In this document: piece by piece, positions 22,301-29,681 of the stretch
How positions within the stretch are numbered: position 1 is the stretch's first letter
How the letters are laid out: every line of letters begins with the position of its first letter
Virus record (IMG/VR): IMGVR_UViG_3300042567_000625
Coordinates: 1-29,692 of that record
From: a virus
DNA length: 29,692 bases
Strand: one strand, 5' to 3'
The notes under the pieces: model-generated
The model's database searches: none
Told to the model about the DNA's origin: nothing
Seen by the model: the letters and a program-made list of their open reading frames with translations, nothing else
Position numbers and translations under genes: made by a program

Positions 22301-23886
22301 TCTATCTAGAACGTCGATTAGGATTAACTCATGACGGTGCTGTTGTTGGTGTAGGTCAATTAATACCTACTATCACTGGCGGCTACATGGCCCTTGATGG
22401 GCAGTTGGGCATGAAAGCATCAATGAATCTTAACAACAATAAGATCACTAATGTTACAGACGCAACTGATCCGCAGGATGCTCTCAATCTTAGAAGTTTT
22501 ACTTTAAGTAATTTCCAAAACTGGGCCGGTGGCAATGTGCAGGGCGGTCAGTTCATGGTGTTCACAGGTGTTGGCAATACTGTGATCAACGCCAGCGTAA
22601 CTGGTGATTTAACTTTTGATCTACGCACAGGCACAGACTCTACACTGAACAATGTAGACGTGCAGTTGAATGCGGGCGTGGTTAACAATGCAGAAGTGAA
22701 TGCTGCCGCGGCTATTGAGCAGAGCAAGTTGAACATGACTATCGCTGCTACTCAGTCAGCGGCACCGACAGGAACAGCTGCCGTGATACAGGCAGCTAAT
22801 GGACTCAGCAGTTTCAACAGTGCAGATTTCGTAGTTACCAACGGATACGTGACACTCAAGGCCAACTCGGTACAGTTAGCTGATCTTGAGCAGATGGCCC
22901 CTGACACACTGATAGGTAACAGTGGCATAAGCACAGCTAATGCCGCCGCAGTGGCATTTACCACTGTGGTCGACGAAGGCTTGGCTATCAAGAAATCGCA
23001 GTACAGCAGTGCAGGATTCTTACGTAGAACTGGTGCAGCGACAGCGTCGGATGCCAATTATGTCATGGTGGCGGGATCTTCTGGATCAAGTTCAAGTACT
23101 GGTAATGGCGAAGTCATCGTTAGAGACGGCAGTGGAGATTTTGGCGGAAGAACCATAGACGTTCAAAACATCAAGATAGACGCTAACTTGGCCATAGATA
23201 CTGTTAGTACCACAGCCACAGACGGATACATTAGATATTACGGTTTTGATTCAGCTGGTGGTATATTAATACAAACTGCTTCGGCTACTCCAGCTAATAG
23301 AAAAACCGCATACTGGAATAACTTCCATGAATTCAAAACGCAGAACGGTGTATCTGATGCACCTATAACCTGCTCTACAGTAACAGCGACTTCTATACAG
23401 GTTCAGACATTGACCACCGGTGGTAATACCACAGCTGGTACTATAACTGGTCGCTGGACCTTAAGCGGTACATCACCAAACGAATCAAGACTACAGGCCA
23501 CATACTCCGCTGACCTTGCAGAATACTACGAAGGTGACAAAGAGTACGAAGTGGGGACTGTATTGGTGTTTGGCGGCGACAAAGAAGTCACTGTTACTAA
23601 CACACAGAGCGACAACCGTGTGGCTGGTGTTGTTTCTAATACTGCTGCGTTTGCCATGTACGAAGGGTGTCCAGGACTTAAGAACCTAGTAGCCCTACAA
23701 GGTCGTGTGCCATGCCGGGTAGTAGGAAAAATACGTAAAGGAGAAATGCTTGTGACTTCAAAGATTCCAGGCGTTGCTGTAGCAGGCGGAAACGATATCA
23801 AGGTTGGAACTGTGGTAGGTAAAGCACTGGTAGACTATGACAGTGATCACATTGGCACAATTGAAATAGCTGTGGGGAGAACATAA
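16345..23886 (+). CDS. Giant tail-fibre/virion structural protein, 2513 residues
   Basis: One uninterrupted frame of 7.5 kb. Residues 1-38 are a module shared with other proteins here (IDIGVVGNDGTGDSIRDSF, then KVNDNF). About 100-180 is a collar-like part (TTPQLGGDLSMRSGG), and from about 220 there is a SVNLYVALSGEDDRPG block. About 600-1100 holds helical segments (ESAADLIRLNRTFLQEEIV, RSIGQLVDDLTFDLDRGGYN, DTGLILDGLGRDIVLNTNYW) recognisable from very large structural proteins of cyanophage-type myoviruses. The middle to C-terminal part is beta-rich Thr/Ser/Gly repeat-like fibre. The last 128 residues (from YSADLAEYYEGDKEYEVGTV, about 2386) resemble C-terminal chaperone/autocleavage domains of phage fibres. 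Stop and next start overlap (TAATG). It is probably a long tail fibre or baseplate-attached adhesin. Confidence 0.85.
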   Translation: MARKTIDIGVVGNDGTGDSIRDSFRKVNDNFRELYSSLGLGERLKFTGLEDAPATYVGQNDPATGNTPVVTVNNTESGLAFKKLIAGSGISIDFTTNPNEISINADFAEIVADTTPQLGGDLSMRSGGNQYRIFDAGTAITPLEPIFSTELVNKNYADSKISRAGVNAIDPTTGTVDVSFGRMSGPLILSRSPEPDDDELYGGLIAATKQYVDSSAFGSSVNLYVALSGEDDRPGVSPALQGRALAYAYRTLEAALKRAEELVLDSRPIIGPYEKTLTFNNGVSECSLTSVDTSPISGTGFAGTVRMSVDTATLVSVGTNYYAGDILQIAGGTVASGGSACFIEVLSTLTTPGAIVTFRIISTGVYSALPGATAVSTTISTSAAPVGIGAIGAGATFNLTYKVGSVSISNGGTGYSLVSVRITGGGGTGAFGTAVVTAGVITSVTITDKGAGFVSLPTFIVDLPRFLISTAGLRTDFTGDVTTSTPEAIRGRDIREGLFLRGKTSGALAQILNHSGALDSNGNEIFDVDIIYGTFQIGESITYGDIARNIQISILVESGEYYENYPLRVPPNVSVVGDEFRRVIFRPRPGTSASPWAFQKFRRDRTIGNQDTIRQVYNDTTGEWGPQNLIPDQLTLAQVEYGYHYLQDITEPVYPKIQNKGAYESAADLIRLNRTFLQEEIVARIDFNKINSVSPFSPTFTYNRNFYKRSIGQLVDDLTFDLDRGGYNRTISNALKYYQNDVGTLVITTQLSQYLAVIDLFNTLVQAIIDNTAITGLKQTLFFQTIDPAFQSEVGSDAVIVLLIDAFKDVIDGSGSVNYPLENEEMDVFLANDTVRWQAISAIGHGGFMGVLDPTGQILSRSPYFQECASFSRSQDRQVFAGGMFTDGFSGNLEFNIDAVISPTRLEVSDLDRFPQLPASFIVFDSVYRINYVRDFVYDKDGSTATFILDETTPWPFTVFTFNSSACSRDTGLILDGLGRDIVLNTNYWTRQNGITYRLSQSGVVLQDQRAITIEAIEFVHDTVNDLITAYPDIQDTVDLSNISIADVLSRGLSAVPTLSFTLPASVSVDVTSAYNLLLNNRDYAVAEILGWIANEISTPTAPFTSLDIFIAGEIEFQARQAVEAVIHDVIYGGNVATRTRALKFYNNLTGAVITDSGLSQAKTAAWHTYLNYLLGQVVQNLNPATSYSGVSRSTGTAATATEAATINTLMTAMSSIIGAADFTAAQAVVAITEPSFVGYTANNIAVRNIIQTNRATLQTSTVAFVEFNGNRYELLMPGNRSMLCNDFTQINDLGYGIVVANGGLTEAVSMFTYYCHIAYYSVTGGQIRSVAGSNAHGNFALVAEGADPLEVPTPSTIYEEFSQRIDCYFPSGSFANVAGGLLIFVTNYEYTPLGGSELEVLHPTTNSIYRYPVTSVTTTDLPPGVARLNLSTGTGSATEGLFAVVADGTKMTLRLSSVILLTGGLENVAVRPSTGLKLRETLDTVYRVLEFNSYVDSNGPYEVLFNTATPTRYKVLVTITTIASNVCTTSGNHKLRIGDRIIPTSTANNFVSGTTYYVRTQPTYNTFTVSTSPSGSTFTLADGSGLTIKAAKSHKLLEGYTVNFSVSDGGALPAPILAGQIYYVLPNNLTETDFSVSTQLNGTALSITTAGSGTHRYNLAGLTLTQTRENYNYIDITVIQPGEFVTSTPTGTTCTISIADPAEVTLNSHGFVAGDVIKFTTTGALPTGISMLNRYFVLSAGLGVNSFRISAQLGGDAVETTGTQSGVQKVGKVTGSAGDTIFAVVAISQTEISRTQGSKFVYLGEEYIINTYQPEAVTNGPFGRVILNRPLVNGINNLDSAYTIKSAVPIRSSGSLGTLTIRISLTRVTGHDLLEIGTGSYADTNYPKEIYGASVNPLNPANEVQERDVGRCFYVTTDQFGNFSVGPYFRVDQGTGQVTFSSSIALSNLDGIGFKRGVPVSEFSTDSGFIDNAIDTVPTENATRIYLERRLGLTHDGAVVGVGQLIPTITGGYMALDGQLGMKASMNLNNNKITNVTDATDPQDALNLRSFTLSNFQNWAGGNVQGGQFMVFTGVGNTVINASVTGDLTFDLRTGTDSTLNNVDVQLNAGVVNNAEVNAAAAIEQSKLNMTIAATQSAAPTGTAAVIQAANGLSSFNSADFVVTNGYVTLKANSVQLADLEQMAPDTLIGNSGISTANAAAVAFTTVVDEGLAIKKSQYSSAGFLRRTGAATASDANYVMVAGSSGSSSSTGNGEVIVRDGSGDFGGRTIDVQNIKIDANLAIDTVSTTATDGYIRYYGFDSAGGILIQTASATPANRKTAYWNNFHEFKTQNGVSDAPITCSTVTATSIQVQTLTTGGNTTAGTITGRWTLSGTSPNESRLQATYSADLAEYYEGDKEYEVGTVLVFGGDKEVTVTNTQSDNRVAGVVSNTAAFAMYEGCPGLKNLVALQGRVPCRVVGKIRKGEMLVTSKIPGVAVAGGNDIKVGTVVGKALVDYDSDHIGTIEIAVGRT

Positions 23887-25604
23887 TGCCTTTTAATACA
23901 AATATAATTCCAGGTCGTGCTCCTATATTGTGGAGTGAAGTTAATGACGCTTTTGTAAAAGTAAATGAAAATTTTGACATACTTGTAGCAACCATCGGGA
24001 GCGGCAGTGGGCTAACTCCTATAGATTTTACTTCGCTGGACACCGACCTTACTCCCACTACAGATAATTTACGCAGTCTCGGTGACACTACACACAGATG
24101 GCAATCAGTGTTTACTTCAGAACACACAACATCTAACCCGTTAAACGGAGTATGGACGGGCGATGCACAAATCAAAGGTGTGGGGTATACTGTTAATCTA
24201 CCAGAAAATTCCACTGTTGGTGGAGATCCGCTCACTGGCATTGGTACCAGTTTAATCATAGATCCCGACAAAACATTCTTTAAAGAAATACAGGTTAATA
24301 ATGATCTGTCTGTGGTAGCAACAACATTCGGCGACACAGTGAATTTCTTACCAGGCGCAGGTGTTGGGCTTTCTGTGAGTTCAGGGGCTGACTCGATTAC
24401 ATTCTCAAACACGGGCATACTAAGTGTATCAGCCGGTACTGGTATTACAACTGCTACAGTTAGTGGAGTGGCCACAGTAACTAATGCAGGAGTTCGCAGT
24501 CTACAGAGTACCACTGCACTGCCTTCAGGCAGAACCACAGGTGCAGGTATTAACATTACTGGGTCAACTGGCGACAATCTCCGAATCACCAACGCAGGCG
24601 TGATTAGTATTTCATCTGGTGTGGGTATCACCGTATCCGCTGATGCTGCCACAGGCGACGTAACTATCACAAACTCAGCTCCTGCTGTTAATGCATTTAC
24701 ACAAATTCAAGTTGACGGTGATACCATAAACAGATTACAAGCTGACGCTGTCAGTGACGTACTTAATATCAACGGCGGACAGGGCATTACATTATCTAAA
24801 ACTGTCGGAACAGACACACTGACCATTGCAGTTAATCCAGTGTTTGATTTGAAAGGTTCAGTGTTTGGTGACGATTCAACTAAAATTATTGACGCTGTAG
24901 AAAACAAAGTCTATGGCGGAATATTTGCAACAACATTAAGAACAGAAGAAACTAAAATTGCTCTTGGTGCAAGTGCTGGCAGTATTACTCAAGGCAATAA
25001 TGCCACCGCAGTTGGATGGCTGGCGGGTTACAACAATCAAGGCACAGCCGCTGTGGCATTTGGACGAGAGTCTGGAGAAATTAATCAAGGACAATATGCT
25101 GTTGCTGTTGGGCCAGGAGCTGGTTATACCGGGCAAGGTGCGGATGCTATAGCCATTGGTTATAATGCTGGTGCAACTTCACAAGGCGCATCTGCAGTGG
25201 CAATTGGTTCTATTGCTGGCCAAACCAGCCAGTCTGCAAATAGCATTGTTATTAATGCCAGCGGGGTTGCACTCAACGGCGCAGCAGCTGGTTTCTATGT
25301 AAATCCAATACGTTCAACTGCCAACGGTAGACCGTTGATGTATGATACATCAACTAAGGAATTGTTCTCTAGTAACGTACTAGAATTTATCGGCAGCACT
25401 ATTAGCACCAGCGACTCCAGCGGATTGACGGTGGATGTACAAACAACATTCAACACCGATGTTACTATAGAAAACGATTTAGATGTAACTCAACGATTGC
25501 GTGTGCAAGGTAGCAGAGTTATTAATATAACAGAATTACAAACCATTGTGGCGGCAAGTGCAGATTTTGCTGCATTTAAAACAGCAATAGCAGCATTGGC
25601 ATAA
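23886..25604 (+). CDS. Fibre/adhesin protein with YadA-like head repeats
   Basis: A 572-residue protein starting inside the stop of the giant gene. The N-terminus (WSEVNDAFVKVNENFDIL) is a divergent copy of the docking module of the neighbouring fibre genes. Residues about 40-360 are beta-rich and low in Cys, with repeated SAGTGIT and GAGINITG segments. Residues 367-462 are six 16-residue repeats of the form xxQGxxAVAIGxxAGx, as in the left-handed beta-roll heads of trimeric autotransporters. Then come GFYVNPIRSTANGRPLMYD, a block common in aquatic phage fibres, and a helical end. It is likely a trimeric distal fibre that contacts the host surface. It has no autotransporter membrane anchor and no signal peptide, as expected for a virion protein. 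Confidence 0.82.
   Translation: MPFNTNIIPGRAPILWSEVNDAFVKVNENFDILVATIGSGSGLTPIDFTSLDTDLTPTTDNLRSLGDTTHRWQSVFTSEHTTSNPLNGVWTGDAQIKGVGYTVNLPENSTVGGDPLTGIGTSLIIDPDKTFFKEIQVNNDLSVVATTFGDTVNFLPGAGVGLSVSSGADSITFSNTGILSVSAGTGITTATVSGVATVTNAGVRSLQSTTALPSGRTTGAGINITGSTGDNLRITNAGVISISSGVGITVSADAATGDVTITNSAPAVNAFTQIQVDGDTINRLQADAVSDVLNINGGQGITLSKTVGTDTLTIAVNPVFDLKGSVFGDDSTKIIDAVENKVYGGIFATTLRTEETKIALGASAGSITQGNNATAVGWLAGYNNQGTAAVAFGRESGEINQGQYAVAVGPGAGYTGQGADAIAIGYNAGATSQGASAVAIGSIAGQTSQSANSIVINASGVALNGAAAGFYVNPIRSTANGRPLMYDTSTKELFSSNVLEFIGSTISTSDSSGLTVDVQTTFNTDVTIENDLDVTQRLRVQGSRVINITELQTIVAASADFAAFKTAIAALA
24984..25271 (+). repeat. Six 16-residue YadA-like repeats (48-bp period)
   Basis: Codons from 24984 encode consecutive 16-residue units such as INQGQYAVAVGPGAGY, TGQGADAIAIGYNAGA and TSQGASAVAIGSIAGQ. 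The protein repeat is regular but the DNA copies have diverged; the last unit is degenerate. Confidence 0.85.
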
Positions 25605-25616
25605 TTGGAGCGATAA

Positions 25617-28600
25617 ATGGCAAAACAGAATATCAACGTAGGTACCGCAGCTAACGACAAGAAAGGCGATAGCCTACGAGCTGCGTTCCAAAAAGTCAAT
25701 GCTAACTTTACAGAACTCTACGAAGCGGTAGGGCTTGCACCAGCAGCTGATCAAGATACCACACTGACATTTTTAGGCAGCACGATCAGCACAGACGACA
25801 GTTCAAGTATTGTTATTGATCGTGCAACCACCATAACCAGCAACCTGTCAGTGGGTGGGAACATTGTACCACAGACTGCCAATGGTGGCGATCTAGGCTC
25901 AAGCACACTGCCTTGGCGCAGTCTTTATGTCAGCGGATCAACCATCTATCTTGGCAATGCTGCATTAAGCGTTGACGCTAACGGTGAACTTTTAATAAAC
26001 AATAATCGCATACTCCAGGACAACGGAAATTATATCAGTTTAAATTTAAATGTAAATGATGTACAGGTCAGCGATCTTCAAGTTGGGGATACCTTACAAT
26101 GGGCAGGCGGCTTTTGGGTTAATGGTCCTAATGGTGGCGGTGGTGGTTCAACCTTGGTCAACGGTGCCAACACAGTTAGGCTTGAATCAACTGGTGCATT
26201 AACATTACCAAACGGTTCTACTATAGGTGACGGTGAAGCTGGCTCTGGTGTCCCAATAACCACAGCCCGTGGCACAATATTGTTGGGCAACCTAGCAGAG
26301 TGTGCAGGCGGGGAAAGTCATTTCCACATAATGAAAGGCGGCCAGCAGGCCATTGATTTGTTCTTGGGCGATGACAGCAACTATGTGAAACTTCCAGACA
26401 CTGGTGGGGTTGAAATAGCCACACAAAATTTCAATCAATATTCTTGGATCTTTGGCACAGATGGTAATTTAACTATCCCAGGTGATATCCGCAGTGAAGG
26501 CAACATCAACATTGACATCAACCTGTCAGACTCAACTCTGCGTAGATGGAGTTTTGGTGAAGATGGAGATTTAACATTGGCCGGCAATATTGAATCCGCG
26601 GATGTGTTGGATATCACAGCCCAAAGTCAAATACGGTTAGTATCAAGAGACGACAATGTACAGATCAGAACCAACGCTACTTCGGAAGATACCTACATTT
26701 GGCAGTTTGGCTCAGATGGGGAGTTAACATTGCCTGGTGGTCGTACCCGTATTGGCACATTGCTGGGATCAGATGCTATTATAGCCAACGAGGACACAAC
26801 ATTTGCTGTTGTAACACAAGGAACAAATGGCGCAGGCGTACTGATATGGATAGAAGATTCAGAAAATTTTGGTACCAGTAATCTAGCGGCTGTATATATC
26901 AATCCAGAAGGTTCGAGAACTGTTAGGATAGCGACAGGTGCCAATGGCCCTGGCGGAGGACCCAAGTTCTGGACATTTAACGATGCTGGTGCGTTAACAT
27001 TCCCCCAAGGCACCACCTTTGCCACCACTGACGGAACAGGTGCATTTATCATAGACGGTGCTGCTGACAAAGATGTTCAAATATATACCTACAGTGGTGA
27101 TAATGCTCGCGGATGGACCTTTGGCACAGATGGTAGTTTACAAATCCCTGGTGATATCAAGAGCAACGGCAATATCAACATTGACATCAACCTTGCAGAC
27201 TCAACTCTGCGTAGATGGCAGTTTGGTGAAGATGGCAGTTTAAGATTACCTATTGGTGTGAGCATTGATGACAATGTTGACCCTCTGTATCCCAAGATCA
27301 TTGCAGACAGTGGCAAGCTATTCAGCATTCAGGGGCAAGGTAGCACTGGTTCTGCGGCATTGGCTTGGAGTGTGAATCCTAACGCTGATACCAAGTATGC
27401 GGCCGTAGGTGTTAGCCAAGGTGGTGGAGACAATCTTGCCAAGGTGGTCATGACGGCAGGAAATACAACTGCTACACTAAAAGTTTGGAAATTAGACGAA
27501 ACTGGAGTATTCACATTACCCACAGGCGGTACCATTACAGACAGCGGCAATTACATAAAACTTACACCGCCAACCGGCAGTGCCAATCAATCATTATTGA
27601 TTTACCCAACTGCGGGCGATGGCAATCACATACACTTGACAGCAGGTGGCGGCTCAACTGAACTGTATCTAGGCAATGACATTCACTATGTCAAGTTGGT
27701 CAACGGTGGTAATGTAGAAGTAAGAGCCAATAACGGCGTAAACGATGCGGCTTGGACATTTGGCACAGATGGTAAACTGTCATTACCCAACAACGGTAAG
27801 ATTGCCAGTGGTGTTAGCACAGCACAGGTTGGTTCCACAACAACTATTGCACTCAATGACCAGGGCACTGATCAGGCTTCCGATGTTACCTATTTGGGAA
27901 TAGCCTGGACTGGCAACGAATCTGTGTTTACCACATATGCGGCAGGCAGCACAATCACTTTCGCCAATGGTGATGTAAGAACTATTAACGATATTCAGAA
28001 AAATGAAGTGTATGGTTCCCCAGGAGAATTTGTCATTGACATATACTGGTCAGCATCAAGAGCAAATCTCACAGCATTTCCAATCACGCTAAAGACCAGC
28101 AACTATGCGGCAGCTTATACAGCACCAGAATGGCAGTTTGGTACCAATGGTGATCTAGAGATTCCTGGTAATATCAAGAGCGAAGGCAACATTAACATCG
28201 ACATCAACCTTGCAGATTCAACACTGCGTAGATGGCAGTTTGGGGAGGATGGTGATCTTGAAACTCCGGGTGGTATACAGGTCGCAGGTATTCTCAAGAT
28301 AGACGACGGTGTACACGAAAAGTTTCAAACCAAAGCAGATGCCACAGGTATTGTAACACACGATTGTTCTCTAGGACATATATTCTATCACACCAGCCCA
28401 GATGCCCTTTTTACGGTAAACTTTACCAATTTAAATTTATCTAGTGGCTATGCTACCGCATTGACTTTGATAATAGTACAAGGCGGTACAGGCTTTATTC
28501 CCAACTCTGTTGGAATAGGTGGAGTAATACAAACCTTAAACTGGCAGGGCAATGTCACACCAACACCCAGCACCAACAGAACTGATGTGGTTACTTTTAG

Positions 28601-28658
28601 CATTATCTGCACAGCTACTGATACTTACACAGTGCTGGGACAACTGACAGGATTCTAA
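25617..28658 (+). CDS. Large tail-fibre protein with WxFGxDGxL repeats
   Basis: A 1013-residue protein preceded by a GGAGCG ribosome site. Residues 1-38 are the shared docking module (INVGTAANDKKGDSLRAAF, then KVNANF). The body contains many units built around WxFGxDGxLxxPG (at least seven, including variants), and three copies of a 47-residue unit beginning near residues 277, 500 and 839 that are nearly identical in protein and close in DNA. Between them lie beta-rich segments with SGNYIKLTPP and GGSTELYLGND. The end (from about 900, FQTKADATGIVTHDCSLGHIFYH) resembles a globular tip. Repeats of this kind form beta-helical or spiral fibre shafts. A small DUF1566-like gene follows 1 bp later and may be its tip partner. 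Confidence 0.84.
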   Translation: MAKQNINVGTAANDKKGDSLRAAFQKVNANFTELYEAVGLAPAADQDTTLTFLGSTISTDDSSSIVIDRATTITSNLSVGGNIVPQTANGGDLGSSTLPWRSLYVSGSTIYLGNAALSVDANGELLINNNRILQDNGNYISLNLNVNDVQVSDLQVGDTLQWAGGFWVNGPNGGGGGSTLVNGANTVRLESTGALTLPNGSTIGDGEAGSGVPITTARGTILLGNLAECAGGESHFHIMKGGQQAIDLFLGDDSNYVKLPDTGGVEIATQNFNQYSWIFGTDGNLTIPGDIRSEGNINIDINLSDSTLRRWSFGEDGDLTLAGNIESADVLDITAQSQIRLVSRDDNVQIRTNATSEDTYIWQFGSDGELTLPGGRTRIGTLLGSDAIIANEDTTFAVVTQGTNGAGVLIWIEDSENFGTSNLAAVYINPEGSRTVRIATGANGPGGGPKFWTFNDAGALTFPQGTTFATTDGTGAFIIDGAADKDVQIYTYSGDNARGWTFGTDGSLQIPGDIKSNGNINIDINLADSTLRRWQFGEDGSLRLPIGVSIDDNVDPLYPKIIADSGKLFSIQGQGSTGSAALAWSVNPNADTKYAAVGVSQGGGDNLAKVVMTAGNTTATLKVWKLDETGVFTLPTGGTITDSGNYIKLTPPTGSANQSLLIYPTAGDGNHIHLTAGGGSTELYLGNDIHYVKLVNGGNVEVRANNGVNDAAWTFGTDGKLSLPNNGKIASGVSTAQVGSTTTIALNDQGTDQASDVTYLGIAWTGNESVFTTYAAGSTITFANGDVRTINDIQKNEVYGSPGEFVIDIYWSASRANLTAFPITLKTSNYAAAYTAPEWQFGTNGDLEIPGNIKSEGNINIDINLADSTLRRWQFGEDGDLETPGGIQVAGILKIDDGVHEKFQTKADATGIVTHDCSLGHIFYHTSPDALFTVNFTNLNLSSGYATALTLIIVQGGTGFIPNSVGIGGVIQTLNWQGNVTPTPSTNRTDVVTFSIICTATDTYTVLGQLTGF
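26445..26585 (+). repeat. 141-bp fibre repeat, copy 1
   Basis: Encodes a 47-residue unit starting WIFGTDGNLTIPG with the core NINIDINLSDSTLRRW. Related copies lie at 27114-27254 and 28131-28271 in the same gene; long stretches of the DNA are identical. Confidence 0.88.
27114..27254 (+). repeat. 141-bp fibre repeat, copy 2
   Basis: Encodes WTFGTDGSLQIPG followed by NINIDINLADSTLRRW. Shares long identical DNA runs with copy 1 (about the ACATTGACATCAACC and CTCTGCGTAGATGG segments). Confidence 0.88.
28131..28271 (+). repeat. 141-bp fibre repeat, copy 3
   Basis: Encodes WQFGTNGDLEIPG followed by NINIDINLADSTLRRW. The core protein is identical to copy 2, with several silent DNA changes. Confidence 0.88.
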
Positions 28659-28659
28659 C

Positions 28660-29052
28660 ATGCTAGGTTCATTCACAGGCTCATTTAAGTTTGGTCGCCG
28701 TCGATATCTCCCACTGCTGCCAGCAGGTTATGTTACTCTAGCTGGATTGACATGGGCGCCCATGACCACCGGTGGAACTTATGATCAAGCTCAAACCCAC
28801 GCCGCAAACTTCACAGGTCTAGGTTTTTCAGCAGGCACATGGCGAACGGCCACAGTTGCGGAAATTCAAAGTCTTGCATCAGTACTCAGTTATGCTGATG
28901 CTCAAAGTGTTTATGGGTGGGTATTTTCAAGTCATGCTTACAATATTTGGACTTCAGAGTCTGGGCGTGTTGTTAATTTTTTTACAGGGGCCAATGTCGG
29001 AACTGCAAATAGTAATCAATTCAATTTTTTAGTTTGCAAAACCCCTGCATAA
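28660..29052 (+). CDS. Small DUF1566/Lcl-like protein, putative fibre tip or receptor-binding protein
   Basis: A 130-residue protein 1 bp after the large fibre gene, with an AGGA ribosome site. A short basic start (MLGSFTGSFKFGRRR) leads to a domain with GTWRTATVAEIQSL, a stretch YGWVFSSHAYNIWTS and ending VVNFFTGANVGTANSNQF then FLVCK. This order (WRLPTxxEL, then a W-S/T-S segment, VVNFxxG and a Cys near the end) resembles DUF1566/Lcl C-terminal domains, which share the C-type-lectin-like or formylglycine-enzyme-like fold used by several adhesins. Its position after a fibre gene suggests receptor binding or a fibre tip. The fold assignment is from motif likeness only. Confidence 0.65.
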   Translation: MLGSFTGSFKFGRRRYLPLLPAGYVTLAGLTWAPMTTGGTYDQAQTHAANFTGLGFSAGTWRTATVAEIQSLASVLSYADAQSVYGWVFSSHAYNIWTSESGRVVNFFTGANVGTANSNQFNFLVCKTPA

Positions 29053-29068
29053 TTGAATACTAATAAAC

Positions 29069-29076
29069 GGTAAATA
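29069..29076 (+). promoter_or_regulatory. GGTAAATA late-promoter-like box
   Basis: Same core as at 14766-14773 (ACGGTAAATA in both). The predicted start near 29082 gives a short leader containing an AAAGAGAG purine-rich site before the ATG at 29095. Confidence 0.45.
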
Positions 29077-29094
29077 TACTAAAGAGAGCGTGTT

Positions 29095-29670
29095 ATGACA
29101 ATTCAAACAATTAATATCGGCAATGTGGTAAATGATGGCCTAGGCGATGATCTACGCACCGCGTTCCAAAAGGTCAATGCTAATTTTACAGATTTAAGTG
29201 CTCAGCTAACTATCACTGCCACCAACGTTGGTGCAACTGGTGTGGGCGTTTTCAAAGAAAAAGTAGGTGCTGATCTAAAATTTAAAAAATTAGTGTCTGG
29301 CACAAAGATGCTGTTGAATGAAAACACCGACACTATCACTGTTAACAACACTGCTCCAGATGCTTTTATCAGAATAGACACAGATGCCGGAGTCATGCTG
29401 GCCAGTACATATCAACAGATCACCATGGCAGGAATAGCTGCTCCTGGATCAACAACCAGCAGAAAAGACATTGAAGTCACGGCTTTTGGATCTACTATAA
29501 GTTTTAAAACCATTGTTCCGGTTACAGACATACTAACTTCCTATGATTTCGGAACTATCACTGGATCATACACCAATGCCATGCAGGTAGCTCTACAATC
29601 TGCAAACATAGACTTTGGCACTGTTCTACTGCCTGGACGAATAGATATAGACTGTGGCACAATTGTTTAA
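29095..29670 (+). CDS. Small fibre-like structural protein with shared N-terminal module
   Basis: A 191-residue protein. The N-terminus (INIGNVVNDGLGDDLRTAF, then KVNANFTDL) is the clearest copy of the docking module found in the 16345 and 25617 genes. It is followed by a collar-like stretch (KFKKLVSGTKMLLNENTDTI, similar to the FKKLIAGSGISI part of the giant protein) and a beta-rich C-terminal domain of about 90 residues. It is short for a fibre, so it may be an adaptor, a capping protein or a fibre whose distal part lies in the next gene. Confidence 0.75.
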   Translation: MTIQTINIGNVVNDGLGDDLRTAFQKVNANFTDLSAQLTITATNVGATGVGVFKEKVGADLKFKKLVSGTKMLLNENTDTITVNNTAPDAFIRIDTDAGVMLASTYQQITMAGIAAPGSTTSRKDIEVTAFGSTISFKTIVPVTDILTSYDFGTITGSYTNAMQVALQSANIDFGTVLLPGRIDIDCGTIV

Positions 29671-29681
29671 GGATTGATCGC

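Noticed and set aside
23798-24670. Long antisense ORF (290 codons) opposite the YadA-like fibre gene
   Set aside because: It results from the codon bias of Thr/Ser/Gly/Val-rich fibre sequence on the other strand. The sense frame has clear fibre motifs; several other antisense ORFs in 16.8-29.4 kb are of the same kind.
24984-25271. CRISPR-like array from regular repeats
   Set aside because: The 48-bp period is coding, continuous and has no identical repeat/unique spacer alternation. No cas genes are present.
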